Of a stretch of DNA of 64,000 nucleotides, positions 22,300-33,840 are shown one piece after another. Under the pieces are notes generated by a model. The model had not been told where the DNA came from. It did no database searches and was given only the letters and a program-made list of their open reading frames with translations. How positions within the stretch are numbered: the first letter of the stretch is position 1; every line of letters starts with the position of its first letter. Location: assembly GCA_964017145.1 (NCBI GenBank), contig OZ024848.1, positions 2,492,501 to 2,556,500 on the forward strand, given 5' to 3'. Both the position numbers and the translations under genes were made by a program. Source of the stretch: Agrocybe praecox (lineage: Eukaryota; Basidiomycota; Agaricomycetes; Agaricales; Agrocybaceae).

Positions 22300-25122
22300 A
22301 TGCGTTTTCGAACACTAGAAATCAGATGGCACGACAGCAAGCCCATCTCGACCTGCGACTTTCAGCCTCTTTCATTCAAAAAAGCGCGTCCAGGAGTAGG
22401 CAATGAGAAGAATTATACTACACAATCATATAGGCTGGCGACTGGTGGCGAGGACAATCATGTTAGGGTGAGTGCAGAGCAACATAACGAGCGCGTCGAG
22501 CACTCATAGAGCATCCAGGTTTGGATGGTCCATCCTCATATCCGTCCTCCTACGTTGCTTGCAGAGGATGATTCTACAACTGTCAACGGCTCAAGGCCCC
22601 CGCGAGTCGAGTATCTCGCGACCTTGAGCCGTCATTCAGCTGCGGTGAACGTTGTGCGGTTTTCTCCCAATGGTACGTCTGTGACAATTCTTTCAACGAC
22701 CTCAAAACTCTAAACTCGTTTTGTAGGCGAACTCATCGCGTCTGCGGGTGATGGTATGTCAACCAGCGTATTCATGTTCATTAGCTAAATTATCTTTAGA
22801 TGGCATGATTATAATTTGGGCCCCATCGTCAAGTCCTCAGACAGCCACCTACGGAAGTGACCTGAGTGTCGAGGATCTGCAATTTGAAAAGGAATACTGG
22901 AAGCCAAGGACATCATTTCGGTATGCATCTCGCCGCTGCTCAATGAGCCATTAGGCGGCTAACAATGTAATAGATGCACCACCATGCAAGTATATGATTT
23001 AGCATGGAGTCCTACTGGGGAATACATTGTTGCTGGAAGTACAGATAACACTGCACGAGTTTTTACCTCGGCAGAAGGTGAGCCTCATTGCCTCTGTCCA
23101 ATATGAAACTGGTTCTGACTCGAACAAAGGAAAATGTGTTTACGAAATTGCTGAACACTCGCATTTTGTCCAAGGCGTCGCGTGGGATCCGTTGAACGAG
23201 TATATTGCGACACAAAGCAGCGACCGTTCTATGCACATATACAGCATCACTACCAAGCCGGGTGGTCCTTTTGAGGTTCATGCGGTGGGCAAAAATACGC
23301 GTCTTCCCCACAAACACAGCCATAGTCATTCTCGCACTCCAAGTACACATGGAACCAGTCGTCCTCGTATGTTCCGGAGATCTTCGACGACTAGTGACTT
23401 AGATTCTTCGGTCTTCGCTGCCGATCCTGAGGAATCCCAGAGTTCTGTCTCGGGGGCTGGCAAAGAAGGCGCCCCTCTAACACCTGCAACGTCTGTTGGC
23501 AGTACGCCGGCATTCATGTTCCCGCCGCCACCTATAGAAGCTTCCTCTCGTAGATCCTCATTCAGTTCCAATGCTCCTGGGTCTCCCTCGACATTCACTA
23601 GATATGGGCGTTCACCCTCTCCTATGCCTCCTCTGCCTGCTATCAGGAGCCAGCCCTCTCCGTCCACGTCGTCGTCGACCGCCCTCTGGGCTAACGTGAA
23701 ACTTTATGGAGACGAAAGTTACACAAATTTCTTTAGAAGACTAACGTTCAGCCCCGACGGTGGCCTCCTGCTTACTCCGGCGGGTCAATTTGAGGACCCA
23801 TCGATAATCCCTGCTTCTCTTCAAAGTAAATCCAACAGTGAAGAAACTACGCCATCAAGAGGAAGAAAGGGCCACCCGTCGGAATCAGGTTCTACCACAA
23901 ATTCGTCTTCTTCGGTTTACATCTATTCGCGGGCTAATTTTGCTCGACCTCCTATTGCGCAGCTCCCGGGGCATAAGAAGGCGAGTGTGGCGGTTAGATT
24001 CTCACCCATTCTCTATGACCTACGCCCAGGTGTATCTTTACCTGGAGCCTCAAATCCAGATGAAGAACCAGAGAAACGGACTAATCCGCCTTCGGCCGTT
24101 TTGGAAAAGGGCATAGATGGGTCCGTGGATGTCGATGTGGTCGGCCCAATGAAAGCCGTCGACTCTCATCCTGCCATGGCAAATCCGAGTTCCCTATTAA
24201 CACCTCAGCGCACTCCTGTACATAGCTCGATTGCTACACCCACCCCGCGTCCCGCTATCAATACTTCGAGCATCATCGCTTCGTCTCCTGCTCTGTCACC
24301 CATGGACTTGCGACCTCCAACACCAGCCGCTTCAAAGCCATCTACACCCACGCCTTCACAATCACAATCTCACATTCAAACCCCAAGCAGCCACGCTCAT
24401 ACAAGCAGCAATAATAACTCCGGGAACGTTGCTCAGACTAGCTCCGTTTTCGCTTTGCCTTACCGGATGATGTTTGCCGTTGTGACTATGGACACTGTTG
24501 CCATTTATGACACTCAACAAGCTAGTCCCCTTTGTCTGCTTTCAAAGCTTCATTATGACGAGTTCACTGATATGACCTGGTAAGTCTTTTAAAAAAAACT
24601 TACTCGAGGTACTTTCAGCATTTACAAACGTTTCATTAATTTAGGTCACCTGACGGGCAATGCTTGATTCTCTCTTCTCGAGACGGATACTGTACTCTGG
24701 TCGTATTCGATGATATCATCCCCTCGTATCATACGCAACAGCAAACGCTACAACTGCAGTCTATTGCTCATCACAACTCCGTACCTCTCTCATACTCGAA
24801 TAATCACGCGTCGACGTCTTCCACGCAAGTAACGCCAGCTGCTACGCCTTCCTCGGCAAACATAACACTTCCTATTGCACCAACGTCAACTATTCCAAAA
24901 AAGAGAAGCGACCCTCCACTCACTCCAGCTGCTAGTGTTGATGGCTCTGAGACATATTTCCCTTCGTCATCGGCGACGGTTCAGGCTGTATCGGAACAGG
25001 CAGCCCAAAGTGCGGTTGAAGCAGGTTCGTCAACTGGAAACGACAACGCCGACAAAGTCCAAGAGCCTCCCAAGAAAAAGAGGAGAGTTGCTCTCACCCG
25101 CGTGAGCGATCTAGAGCCTTAA
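22300..25122 (+). CDS. CAC2: chromatin assembly factor 1, p60 subunit (WD40)
   Basis: The N-terminus MRFRTLEIRWHDSKPISTCD is the characteristic start of the CAF-1 middle subunit (CHAF1B/Cac2). WD40 blades follow across several exons: YRLATGGEDNHVRVW, RHSAAVNVVRFSPNGELIAS, DDGMIIIWAP, VYDLAWSPTGEYIVAGSTDN and HFVQGVAWDPLNEYIATQSS. A long Ser/Pro-rich loop interrupts the propeller, and later blades include FFRRLTFSPDGGLLLTPAGQ and KLHYDEFTDMTWSPDGQCLI. The tail is disordered and ends in a basic run, PPKKKRRVALTRVSDLEP, a likely nuclear signal. The subunit works with p150 and the Rbap48-like subunit to deposit H3-H4 behind replication forks. An intron at about 23076-23129 is needed to keep the frame between TDNTARVFTSAEG and KCVYEIAEHS. 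Confidence 0.9.
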
Positions 25123-25830
25123 ATTTTCTTCTCATCCTTGCCATGGTCCACACCGCATGATAACATGACCCACTTTTCTTATTATTTTCATTTTTTCCTC
25201 TTCTTGCTTTTCCATATATATATCTGTCGTAAGTTTCATATGTACATTTGCGCTTCTCTCCCGTTCTCCGTTCTCCGAACTTGTTTCATATATTTTCTTC
25301 CTTTCTTCTCAGGTGCCTGATTCTTTTGACCATCCGACTTTCTTGAAATCGAAAGAACTGTTGCAGTTTCTTGTCTTTTCTATCTCTTCCATTTCCATGA
25401 ACGATGCTCTCTTCCCCTCACCATTTTCTTGATCATTTATTCATAATGAGCATCTCGTATTTTGGTTCTTGAGTTGTTCAAAAAATCATTCGTCTAGTTT
25501 ACGATCCTAAACCAAACTCTCTTCAAACTACTTTACGTCACACAGTAATCGCCAACACCATGTACATTAGCGAATTTATACGATATGCCAAAGTTTATGT
25601 GTACAGAATAAAAAGTTTGTTCGCCGTATATTATTCTTTTGTCGCACGGACGATCGCTAATGTCAATGAATGCCACCAATGCAAGCCTGCAACAAAAAAT
25701 GCAGCATACACTTTTGGTGTTTTTCGGTTTGGGGCAAAAGAAAAAAGCAATGAATTGATGAAGGGGAAAGCAATAGTACAAAAGAAAGGACAGGACAGGA
25801 CACAATAATCACTGGAAGAATTCACGAAGA
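25123..25830. other. convergent intergenic region
   Basis: This T-rich stretch lies between two genes that converge on it (CAF-1 p60 on plus, nucleoporin on minus). It should hold both 3' untranslated regions and polyadenylation signals. No gene is supported. Confidence 0.45.
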
Positions 25831-27986
25831 TCACCTCAAAGAACTGCTGCGAAGGGTACTCGTCGAGCCCCACAAGTGTTCTCCGGGTATATCATCTCCC
25901 TCTTTCGCAGACCTATTTCCAGTGATAATACTGAGATCTTTCTGACCCTTCTGCAAGATTTTCGTGAGGTGCTGGAGACCTGCCTGTTGCTCTGACAGGA
26001 TCTGCGCAATCTGCGCGAGACCTTCTTCGTCCACCACAGCCCAGTCGCCGTTGGTGTTCCCTGCTCCGCCGGCATTCATCTCAGCACTTGCACCTACTGC
26101 TCCGATGAGAGCCCAGAGCTCGTTCAAACGCCCTTTGACGCGTCCCCTTCTCATCTCTTCTTCGAGTTCTTCGAGTTTTCCTCGCAGTGCTTCCTCCTCT
26201 GGCCGCAGCGCGCTCGATCGGACGGAAGGAATGAGGAGGTGGAGGTGCTGGATGAACCTCATGAGTCTTTGTATGACCTGTGTCTGCATGGAAGCAGCGC
26301 GAAGGAGTCGGGAGGCGTTTGAGACGGAGTGCTGGGTCCGCAGAGCGTTTAGACGTGTTTGTAGGTCGCTGATTTTTTGGAGCTGAGAGGCTGACTGGGC
26401 AGTCTGCGCGTCGATGCGGGCACGTAAGTCGTCGAATCCGATGGCAATAACGGGCACAAGGCTAGATGCGAGATACTGATTAATATGACCTTCGTAAGTG
26501 AATGTTGCTTTGTGTATATACGTACCATGAAGGATCTGGGTTCTCCTGCACGGCTTTCTGCCATACAGCATCATTGGTGGCATTTGGAGGGCGTCCGTAA
26601 AGGTTGACTTGTTTAGGATCGACCAGATTGTAGAAATTATACTGAAAAGTAAAATTATAGATTAGCTGTCCAATCAAGACAAGATGCATTAGGTGATTAC
26701 CTGGAATGCGCAATCCCGTGATGTAGGATTCCATGCATTATGTATCCTTTCGATGCTCTGCGTTAACTTCACATATTGCGCGACAGAATCCGCAGCCTGC
26801 TGTTGATTTCCCGTCGTTACCCTATTTCCTACTTAGATGCCTATTGACCATATTGAAGAAAATACTCATACCCAGTATTGGACTGTGTCTGTGCTCCGAG
26901 AGCGCTAGTCCCCAGCGTGCTCTTATTGCCAAACAACGATGCTCCAAATGCAGACGACTGCTGCTGCTGTGGCTGTTGTTGCTGTTGTTGCTGACCGAAA
27001 AGTGATGAACCTCCACCGAACAATGACGGCTGAGTTATGTTGGAAGGTGTGCCCGTTCCAGTCGTCGTTGACCCAAAAAGCCCTCCACCTGTAGCAGGTT
27101 TAGCTCCACCAAACAGACCTGTCGTTCCAGTAGTGTTCGTGGTTGGTTGCGTATTCAAACTGAAAAGACCATTTCCTGCCGTGGTATTCGTTCCAGTGTT
27201 ACCGAAAAGGCCTGTGGTTCCTGTGGTTGCGTTGTTGGTGGTCGGATTTGCTGCATTATTGTTAAAAAATGAGTTCCCTTGCTGCTGATTGCCTGTTGGA
27301 TTGCCAAAGATTCCCGTACCCGTGTTATTAGTAGTGTTTCCAAAGAGTGAAGTCCCCCCAGTAGCATTGGCATTGGTCGTATTGGCTGCGTTATTTCCAA
27401 AAAGTGAGTTCCCCTGTTGCTGAGTAGCTGCTGGATTGCCAAAAATCCCCGTACCCGTGTTGTTGGCGGTGTTCCCAAAAGTAGAGGTCCCACCTGTGGT
27501 CGAATTGGCTGCATTATTTCCAAAAAGTGAGTTGCCCTGCTGCTGGGTGCCTGCGAAGTTGCCAAAAGTGCCCGTACCCGTATTGTTGGCAGTATTACCG
27601 AACAAAGAATTTGCACCTGTCGTGTTACTCGCGTTGGTGTTCCCAAAAAGGTTGGTAGTACCGGCAGCTGGTTGATTTGTGTTCGTTGCTGTGTTATTTC
27701 CTCCAAAAGCACCACCAAAAAGTCCTCCACCAGCAGGCGCGGTTGTGCTCTGCGTCTGGTTCGTATTCGTAGATCCAAACAATCCGGTACCTGTATTCGT
27801 GTTGGTGTTGGTGTTACCAAAAAGTGAAGGCTGCGTGGGTTGGGCTTGCAATGGATTGGTAGTGGCAGTTTGGCCAAAAGCTGGCGTTCCACCAGTAGTT
27901 TGGTTCGTATTTTGCGCGCCGAACAGACCTCCGCCTGTTGTACCAGTGTTGTTGGTATTGCCAAAGGCACCAGCAAATAATGACAT
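25831..27986 (-). CDS. NUP57: FG nucleoporin, Nup54/Nup57 type
   Basis: Four exons encode about 665 residues. Exon 1 begins MSLFAGAFGNTNNTGTTGGG and is a long FG-repeat domain: dozens of GLFG, SLFG and FG dipeptides separated by Asn/Thr/Gly/Gln spacers. A short run of repeated IFGNPAATQQQGNSLFGNN-type units lies in its middle. A Gln-rich spacer leads into the structured part: KLTQSIERIHNAWNPTSRDC, YNFYNLVDPKQVNLYGRPPN, NPDPSCLVPVIAIGFDDLRA. It continues into a coiled coil with LRTQHSVSNASRLLRAASMQ and ends with GLQHLTKILQKGQKDLSIIT. The C-terminal part matches the Nup54/Nup57 domain that joins the Nup62/Nsp1 channel trimer of the nuclear pore. The FG part forms the selective barrier. Confidence 0.92.
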
Positions 27987-29288
27987 ATTTTAGATAAGGA
28001 ACTGTTTTGACAGAGTTTTCGTAGTCGTCTGAATACTCCTTTAAATCGGATTTCAAGTGATTCCCTTTGTCATATTCAGAAACAATGAGAAAATATTTGA
28101 GTGTTGTGGAACTAACCACTCTTTGAATTGGTGAAATAGAGACAGAAATCTATGCGCGATAGGATAGATATCGTGTACACTCGCACAAATCGTTAAGCAC
28201 AAGCTCTGTAGGCCTGAAATGTCGAGGTCAAGGAATGTCGCCGCGGTCACGATCAGTGCTTTATGTTCTCGAGACTCGCGTCTGTGACCCGTCCAAGGCA
28301 CTATGCTTGGCTGCAACTTTGACAATAAACAAAGGACGCAATTTCTCCAGCGCGTCCAAGTCGCGTCGCGTTTGCCAAGGCCCACTGAATCGTTACCTCT
28401 CTCAAACTTCTCATTTTGCCGCCCGCCAGTTTTTCGGAAGTCATATGAAATTTTCTTGAGGTTCCGATGTGTATTATAGAGCACTGCTTTCATGGATGAT
28501 GCCTTTATCGCTCCAGAGTTTATCTAGATGGGAATTCTAACGATGGTTAAATTGTTCATGTTCTACCCCTACCACAATGATCAAATGACAATGAGCATGA
28601 TTATCCATCGTCTATTGGATAATTTGGATTCTACGATATGTAAGAGACATGAATGCTTCTGAAATCTACATTTCTAACATCTCTGAATATCCAGGTGGGA
28701 TAATTGGTCTTAAGGACTGGCTCTCGAGGTTTTGGACTTCTCAGACCATTCTCGACTTGTATATATTTCGCAGTTGTTCAAGAAGCACGGAAATATCAAG
28801 ATATAGGCTCATCATTTTCATGAAGTTGTGAACCTTTTGGCGGTCAGCATGGGTTATGTTGGGCGCCACCTTAACACCGCTTTTCGAGGGCGTAATTTCC
28901 TTCACGAAGAAGAATTATATCTGTTCTTTCTATCCTATTCCCGGACTTCCCCTTAATCTTTGGAAAGGAACCTTTCTACCTGACCATTCATTGGACAAGA
29001 ACCCACATCTGAACCCCAGTCTTTCTGCGGACCACCGTTCCTCTGCGGCCTCGACGAATTCAACAGAACTCAAACTCTCGCAAAATAAAATAAAACTGGT
29101 TCCTGCCATCTGTGCTACTCGGTATAGGCTAAAATCGAATAGCAGACTAACCATTTCCTTCCGCAAGAAGCACCTGGACGGGTAAATTCTAGTGGGTTTT
29201 GCTATAGAATCCCCGTATGCGCTATGTATAAATGGCAAAGACCCTCTTTCGACCCCCCATTGCTGCTCCACAACTTCTCTCAGTAAAA
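27987..29288. other. intergenic region between nucleoporin and secreted protein genes
   Basis: 1.3 kb with overlapping frames of up to about 145 codons on the minus strand (28053-28493) that have no family motif. It is divergent: the nucleoporin promoter lies at the left end and the secreted-protein promoter at the right end (a tatataa-like gtatataaat lies about 60 bases before the ATG, near 29225). Confidence 0.45.
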
Positions 29289-30317
29289 ATGGCCCACAAA
29301 CTCAACGCGATCTTGGGGCTGTTCGTCTTCGTGGGCTGTGCGCTTGCTATCACCAATCCTATCTATATCATCACGAATGCCGAACAGCCTTCGTTCAACC
29401 GTCGAGGATTGTCGCCTATTGGCTTCCAGAGGGCGAATAATTGTCTGCCTCAGGTATATATATATGTTCTGTGTTGCTCGCTTTAGAATCCATATGATAT
29501 CGACGCCACTGATGTTTCTTTTTCTTCTTCAATTCAGTTATTTTCCAGCCTGAATATCGGCAAGATTATCATGTGTCCTCAGAACGACGACAGTCAAGTC
29601 TGTTTTGAGACGCTCGACACGGCTCAGCCCATCGCGAACGCGCTCAACCTGTCCATTGATACCAGTTGGTGCGTCATAAATGACTATCACTCCTACTGTT
29701 TCCTCCCGTTCTAGTTCATGACAACACCTAATAAAATGCATTTGCTTCTTCTCTATCCTTATCCATCAGTGGTGCAGACGAAAATACCGACGACAATTGT
29801 CTTACCAAGTTGACCAAGGCTTTTGCCGCAACTAGCACGCAGTCTATACTTATCGTTTGGGTGAGGACAGATCTCATCGTCATTATTCCATTTTGACTGA
29901 CTGGATCTATCTATTGCTTTGATTTTCCCGTATTCATACTTGCAGGATAGCCAGGAAATGGGAGCTCTTCTCGAGGAAGATCTGAATGTTGACAGGGACG
30001 ATGCCGATGATGCTCGAGATGGTTTACAGTAAGTTTATTCTTTTCATCTTTTTCCTTTTCTTTCATTTTTTCGTCGTATGTACCCCGTTGTCCTGACCAC
30101 AACTTTCTCTCCCTCTTCGATATTTAGCTTTGACATTCTTACCACCATCGTTCAAAACAAGATCACCAGCCTCGTATCTCAAAACTGCACCAATCTCGAC
30201 GGCATTGCACCTGGTACCGGATTAGGACTTCCAAAAAAGAAAAGGTCTTTTGACTTCGCGAAAAGAGCCCCAAAGAGGGAACACAAGCGGGCGTTGCAGG
30301 CTAAGAAGAGTGCTTAA
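29289..30317 (+). CDS. predicted secreted protein with dibasic C-terminus, unknown
   Basis: About five exons start MAHKLNAILGLFVFVGCALA, a strong signal peptide, giving a protein of about 210 residues. Later exons read NCLPQLFSSLNIGKIIMCPQ, DSQVCFETLDTAQPIANALN, CGADENTDDNCLTKLTKAFA, EMGALLEEDLNVDRDDADDA and ITSLVSQNCTNLDGIAPGTG. The mature part holds several cysteines (at least six), and the C-terminus is rich in Lys-Arg pairs (KKKRSFDFAKRAPKREHKRA), possible Kex2-type processing sites. I chose 29289 over the in-frame ATG at 29232 because it places Met directly before the hydrophobic core. I do not recognise the family. It could be a small secreted effector-like or cell-surface protein. Confidence 0.65.
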
Positions 30318-30617
30318 TATGTTCTCCACTGGCATATCTTGTCTTGGTTTATTCAATGTCTCCGGGAAATAGTGTTGTATCGTATCTGCTAGGTATAAAA
30401 CATCGTGTATCGGGACCGTTTTCGAAGACCAGATAGTCCCCGAATCGAATTCGATAGAGCTATTCCCGAGCTGGAAGGCAGGGTTGATTTTTCATGACAA
30501 GAAAAGAAAAGTGTTCTATCGTTTCTGCAGGTGTACATGTGCTGAAATAAAGCAAAACAAACCAGACGGTCGTCGTCGCATCTCCACTCGCAACAGCCAA
30601 CCATAAGCGCCCGCCAA
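30318..30617. other. convergent intergenic region
   Basis: Lies between the stop codons of the secreted protein gene (plus) and eIF2-beta (minus). An ORF of 140 codons on the minus strand spans it, but it is the antisense or extended-frame shadow of the eIF2-beta last exon. No gene is supported. Confidence 0.4.
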
Positions 30618-31989
30618 TCAACCAGTCTTGTTCTTGCTTCTCTTTCCGACTTGGGCTTGGAAACCACTCTTGATAGCGTTGACTGACCGTCTACTTCCGC
30701 ATGACTCGCAGGCCATGAAGAAGATACGGTTCTCTTTTGTGAGAAGAGTGTCGGGGGATTTGCAGGTCTTGCAGGTGACGTATTCAACTTTTTTGGGAGG
30801 GAGTGAAACATATCATATTAGAGACGGTGGGAGTGACTAAGAGAAAATATAGCTTACCCATGTAACGTCGAAGGACGTTCTCGATTTGCTTTTGCTGGAA
30901 GCGACCTCTGATGACAAGACGGCCAGCACCGTCAACACTACCAGTCGTACCCATTTCGGCGAAAAGGAATTGAATAACATGCTCGGGCTGTAAAAGTAGA
31001 CAATTTAATATAATTTAAGGAAAGATGTTGACTTGTACGTACTTGACGATGCATCTTTTTGCAGATATCGCCGACATTGGCAAAGATAGATTTCTTGTTT
31101 CCTTCTCTGAAAAGTTGAGGTGGTGCGATGGTATACCTTTTCTTTGAGGCACTTGAGAGGAGAGAAGGATTGGCAGCGTGCAATGAGGCGTAGAATCGGG
31201 TCAGAAGCTAAAATTATGGATTCCAAATTAACTAAACAAAGAAAAGACTCGGGCATTCAGGTTTACTTACTTCTTGGTAGGTATAGTCGCGATCGCTCTT
31301 CAGCCATGGTTCTGTACCGGCGTCAACACCGACGGGAGCATCTGTTCCATGGGCAAAAGGATCATCTCCAAGGTCTTCCTCGTCGAGATTGTCGAGATGC
31401 GAGCCATCTGGTTCAGGTCCCTCCTCCTCATCGTCATCGCCACCCTCCGTCTTTGATGTCTTTGCTTTTGATTCGTTGAGCTCCTTCTCAAAAGCGTCGA
31501 GGTCAAAGTTAGTCTTTTTCTTGCTCGACTTCTTTTTCTTCTTCATGTCGGAGAAATCGAGATCATCGGCAGTGATGGTGGCTGCCTCTGTTGGGGCACC
31601 TTCTGGAACAACGGCGGGGGTGGATGTGCCAGAGTCATCGCCCTATCAAGATAGATGGATTATTATCTGTCAAAATACGACATGTAAGACGAACGCACGA
31701 AGTCCATTGGGATTTCCTTCTTCTTTTTCTTCTTTTTCATATCACCAAACATCGCCTTGTAGTCCTCATCTTCCTTCTCTTTCTTGTCTGACTTCTCCTT
31801 TGTCATGAGCTCATGGGCGGTAGTTGGTCCTAGATCGACGGCCTCGCCATTGATTGTAGTGCTATCGATAGTTTCTGGCGCGGGTTTTGTGGGATCAGCA
31901 TCAGCACCGAGAGGGTCCTCGATGAAGTCGACTTTCTTCTTCTTTCTCTTTTTCAAGGATGGGTCGAATAGCGGTTCTTCAGATGCCAT
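30618..31989 (-). CDS. SUI3: translation initiation factor eIF2 subunit beta
   Basis: The protein starts [20 protein letters not shown]. It carries three Lys-rich blocks near the N-terminus ([30 protein letters not shown]), the family's K-boxes, which bind eIF5 and eIF2B-epsilon. The acidic linker is followed by [18 protein letters not shown]. The conserved core has [20 protein letters not shown] and [20 protein letters not shown], then [15 protein letters not shown]. The C-terminal zinc ribbon has CKTC and CESC ([38 protein letters not shown]), ending GKRSKNKTG. It is the beta subunit of the eIF2 GTPase complex that delivers initiator Met-tRNA. An in-frame upstream Met at 32034 would add 15 residues; I prefer 31989. 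It is divergent from ATP synthase gamma. Confidence 0.94.
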
Positions 31990-32147
31990 TTTGTAAAGAA
32001 GAGTCGAGTTTCTGAATCTGACTTGAGAGATCAAGAAACGAGATGCCGCTTATCAAACTCCGCCAGTGGAAGCGTGGGAACAAATAAAACCAAAGCCGAG
32101 AGTGCCCGATTCTGACTGCCAACGCTGCACGAAAACTCATAAAAACG
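31990..32147. promoter_or_regulatory. short bidirectional promoter region (eIF2-beta / ATP synthase gamma)
   Basis: Only 158 bases separate the divergent start codons of two highly expressed housekeeping genes, so both promoters and both 5' leaders must fit here or inside the genes. I see no clear TATA box, which is usual for such genes. That the region is a shared control region is inferred from geometry. Confidence 0.45.
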
Positions 32148-33367
32148 ATGTCTACGATGCTCGCTCGGAGGTCACTTGCTCGCGCAGTCGCCCAACCACC
32201 AGCCGCACTTGGCGCTGCTCCAGCCAATGCCAGGAACATGGCCACCCTCCGCGAAATTGAGCTGCGTCTCAAGTCCGTCAGGAACATCGAGAAAATCACA
32301 AAGGTCTGACGCGACCTTTGGAAAGGAGGAGACGATAGAATCGCTGACTTTTGGTTTCCTAGTCGATGAAAATGATTGCCTCCACCAAACTGGCAAAGGC
32401 CCAGAGGGCTATGGACGCCGGCAAGAAGTACGGTATTGCCAACAATGGTGCGTGTCGAGAGCCATGGGTAATGGGAAGTGTTAATCCGACGTGAATTTAT
32501 TAGAGGTCTTCAACCACGTTCCTTCTGACAAGCCCACCCCCAACAAGCTCTTCATTGTTGTCTCCTCCGACAAGGGTCTTTGCGGTGGTATCCACTCTTC
32601 CGTCTCCAAGGCTACTCGCAAGGCTTTGAACAACGCTGAGGATTCACCTCTTGCCAACGCCAGCGCCAACGACGCCAAAGTTGATGCCTCTTCCTCTGTC
32701 GTTGTAATCGGTGACAAGTCAAAAGCTCAGCTCCAACGCAACCTGAGCAGCAACTTCCACCTTACCTTCAACCAAATTGGTCGTGATATCCCTACCTTCG
32801 CTGACGCTGCCGTCGTTGCCGACCTCATCACCTCAAGTGGCATCAAGTATGACTCCGTTGTCCTCGTCTACAACAAGTTCGTTTCTGCTATCTCATACGA
32901 GTCTGCTGCCATGGAAATCAAAGGCGAGGCTGCCTTGAAGGAGAGCGGTGAGAATACATGATGAACCCGTTAATTTTGCAGTCCTAAACCATTTATTCAA
33001 TAGACTCCTTCAAGGTTTACGAGAACGAGGATGATGCCACACAGGACCTTGCTGAATTCTCCCTTGCCAACGCCATCTATGCTGCTCTTGTTGAGGGTCA
33101 TGCTTGCGAGCAGAGCGCCCGGTGCGTACCTTACTCCATACATAACCGGCTTACTTGACCTTACTAAATGCGTTGCAGTCGTAATGCTATGGACAATGCT
33201 TCCAAGAACGCCACAGACATGATTGGAAAACTCCAGATGCAGTACAATCGTGGTCGCCAAGCCGCTATCACGAACGAGCTGGTGGATATCATTACCGGTA
33301 TGGTGTTAATTTCCATGCTTCTGTTTCGCCACTTAAATTATTCTATACAGGTGCCAGTGCTCTTTAA
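32148..33367 (+). CDS. ATP3: ATP synthase F1 gamma subunit, mitochondrial
   Basis: Six exons encode about 300 residues. A basic mitochondrial presequence ([20 protein letters not shown]) precedes [20 protein letters not shown] and [20 protein letters not shown], the N-terminal coiled-coil helix of the rotor shaft. The middle domain has [20 protein letters not shown], the family signature. The C-terminal helix has [40 protein letters not shown] and [20 protein letters not shown], ending ASAL. The last exon is tiny (GT GCC AGT GCT CTT TAA, after the acceptor at 33350). It is the rotating central stalk of complex V. The 3' part of this gene has a decayed copy at 36776-36960, so the duplication breakpoint lay inside it. 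Confidence 0.95.
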
Positions 33368-33840
33368 GTGCATGCATTGCAAAATACCATATAGATGTCG
33401 TACCCTTGCCTGTGCATTGCATTCAATGGAACATGTTTATGCAATATTAATTTTTAACGCTTAAAGTTGCCTGAACCACTTTCCTTGTTGTTTGACCATT
33501 GGATTAATTGAAATTCGAAAGAGTAAACCGGCAAATCACATTTTAGCTCCCTTGGACACCGAAATTACTGTTGTATAGACGTTCATTATTTATAGGCGAG
33601 TGTCTAATCCTTTCACATCGGCGTTAGGCGCTTTTGACAAGTGGAATAGACGTCCGCGTGATCGCCATCACATTTCAGTACTTTGGCTCGTTCGCTACAT
33701 ATTTAGGAACTTGAGAAAAGCCTTGAGGTTAAAGCGTGTCTGTATGAAGAATCCTACCTTTCCTCCTTCTCGCTCGTTACATTCCAGTGAAGCCATCCCT
33801 CGACAGGTATCCCGGAAGATTCCATCCCCAAATTAAACCA
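33368..33840. repeat. intergenic segment duplicated at 36961-37338
   Basis: Following the ATP3 stop, this stretch aligns with the sequence after the ATP3 relic. The clearest blocks are acatcggcgttaggc (33617 and 37112), gccttgaggttaaa (33720 and 37218) and gcgtgtctgtat. It also contains the promoter of gene A, so the copies probably carry equivalent promoters for A and B. No gene is supported within it. Confidence 0.7.

Noticed and set aside
25964..26386. 140-codon plus-strand frame
   Set aside because: Antisense to the Nup54/Nup57 coiled-coil exon; no motif.
27155..27976. 273-codon minus-strand frame with repeated Leu/Arg/Thr words
   Set aside because: It is the alternative frame of the same FG repeats and follows their repeat period.
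27037..27993. Long plus-strand frames rich in Val/Pro across 27037-27993
   Set aside because: They are antisense shadows of the FG-repeat exon of the nucleoporin; the Val/Pro pattern is the complement of Asn/Thr/Gly codons.
28053..28493. 146-codon minus-strand frame upstream of the nucleoporin
   Set aside because: No recognisable motif, no good start context and no splice-consistent neighbours; kept as intergenic.
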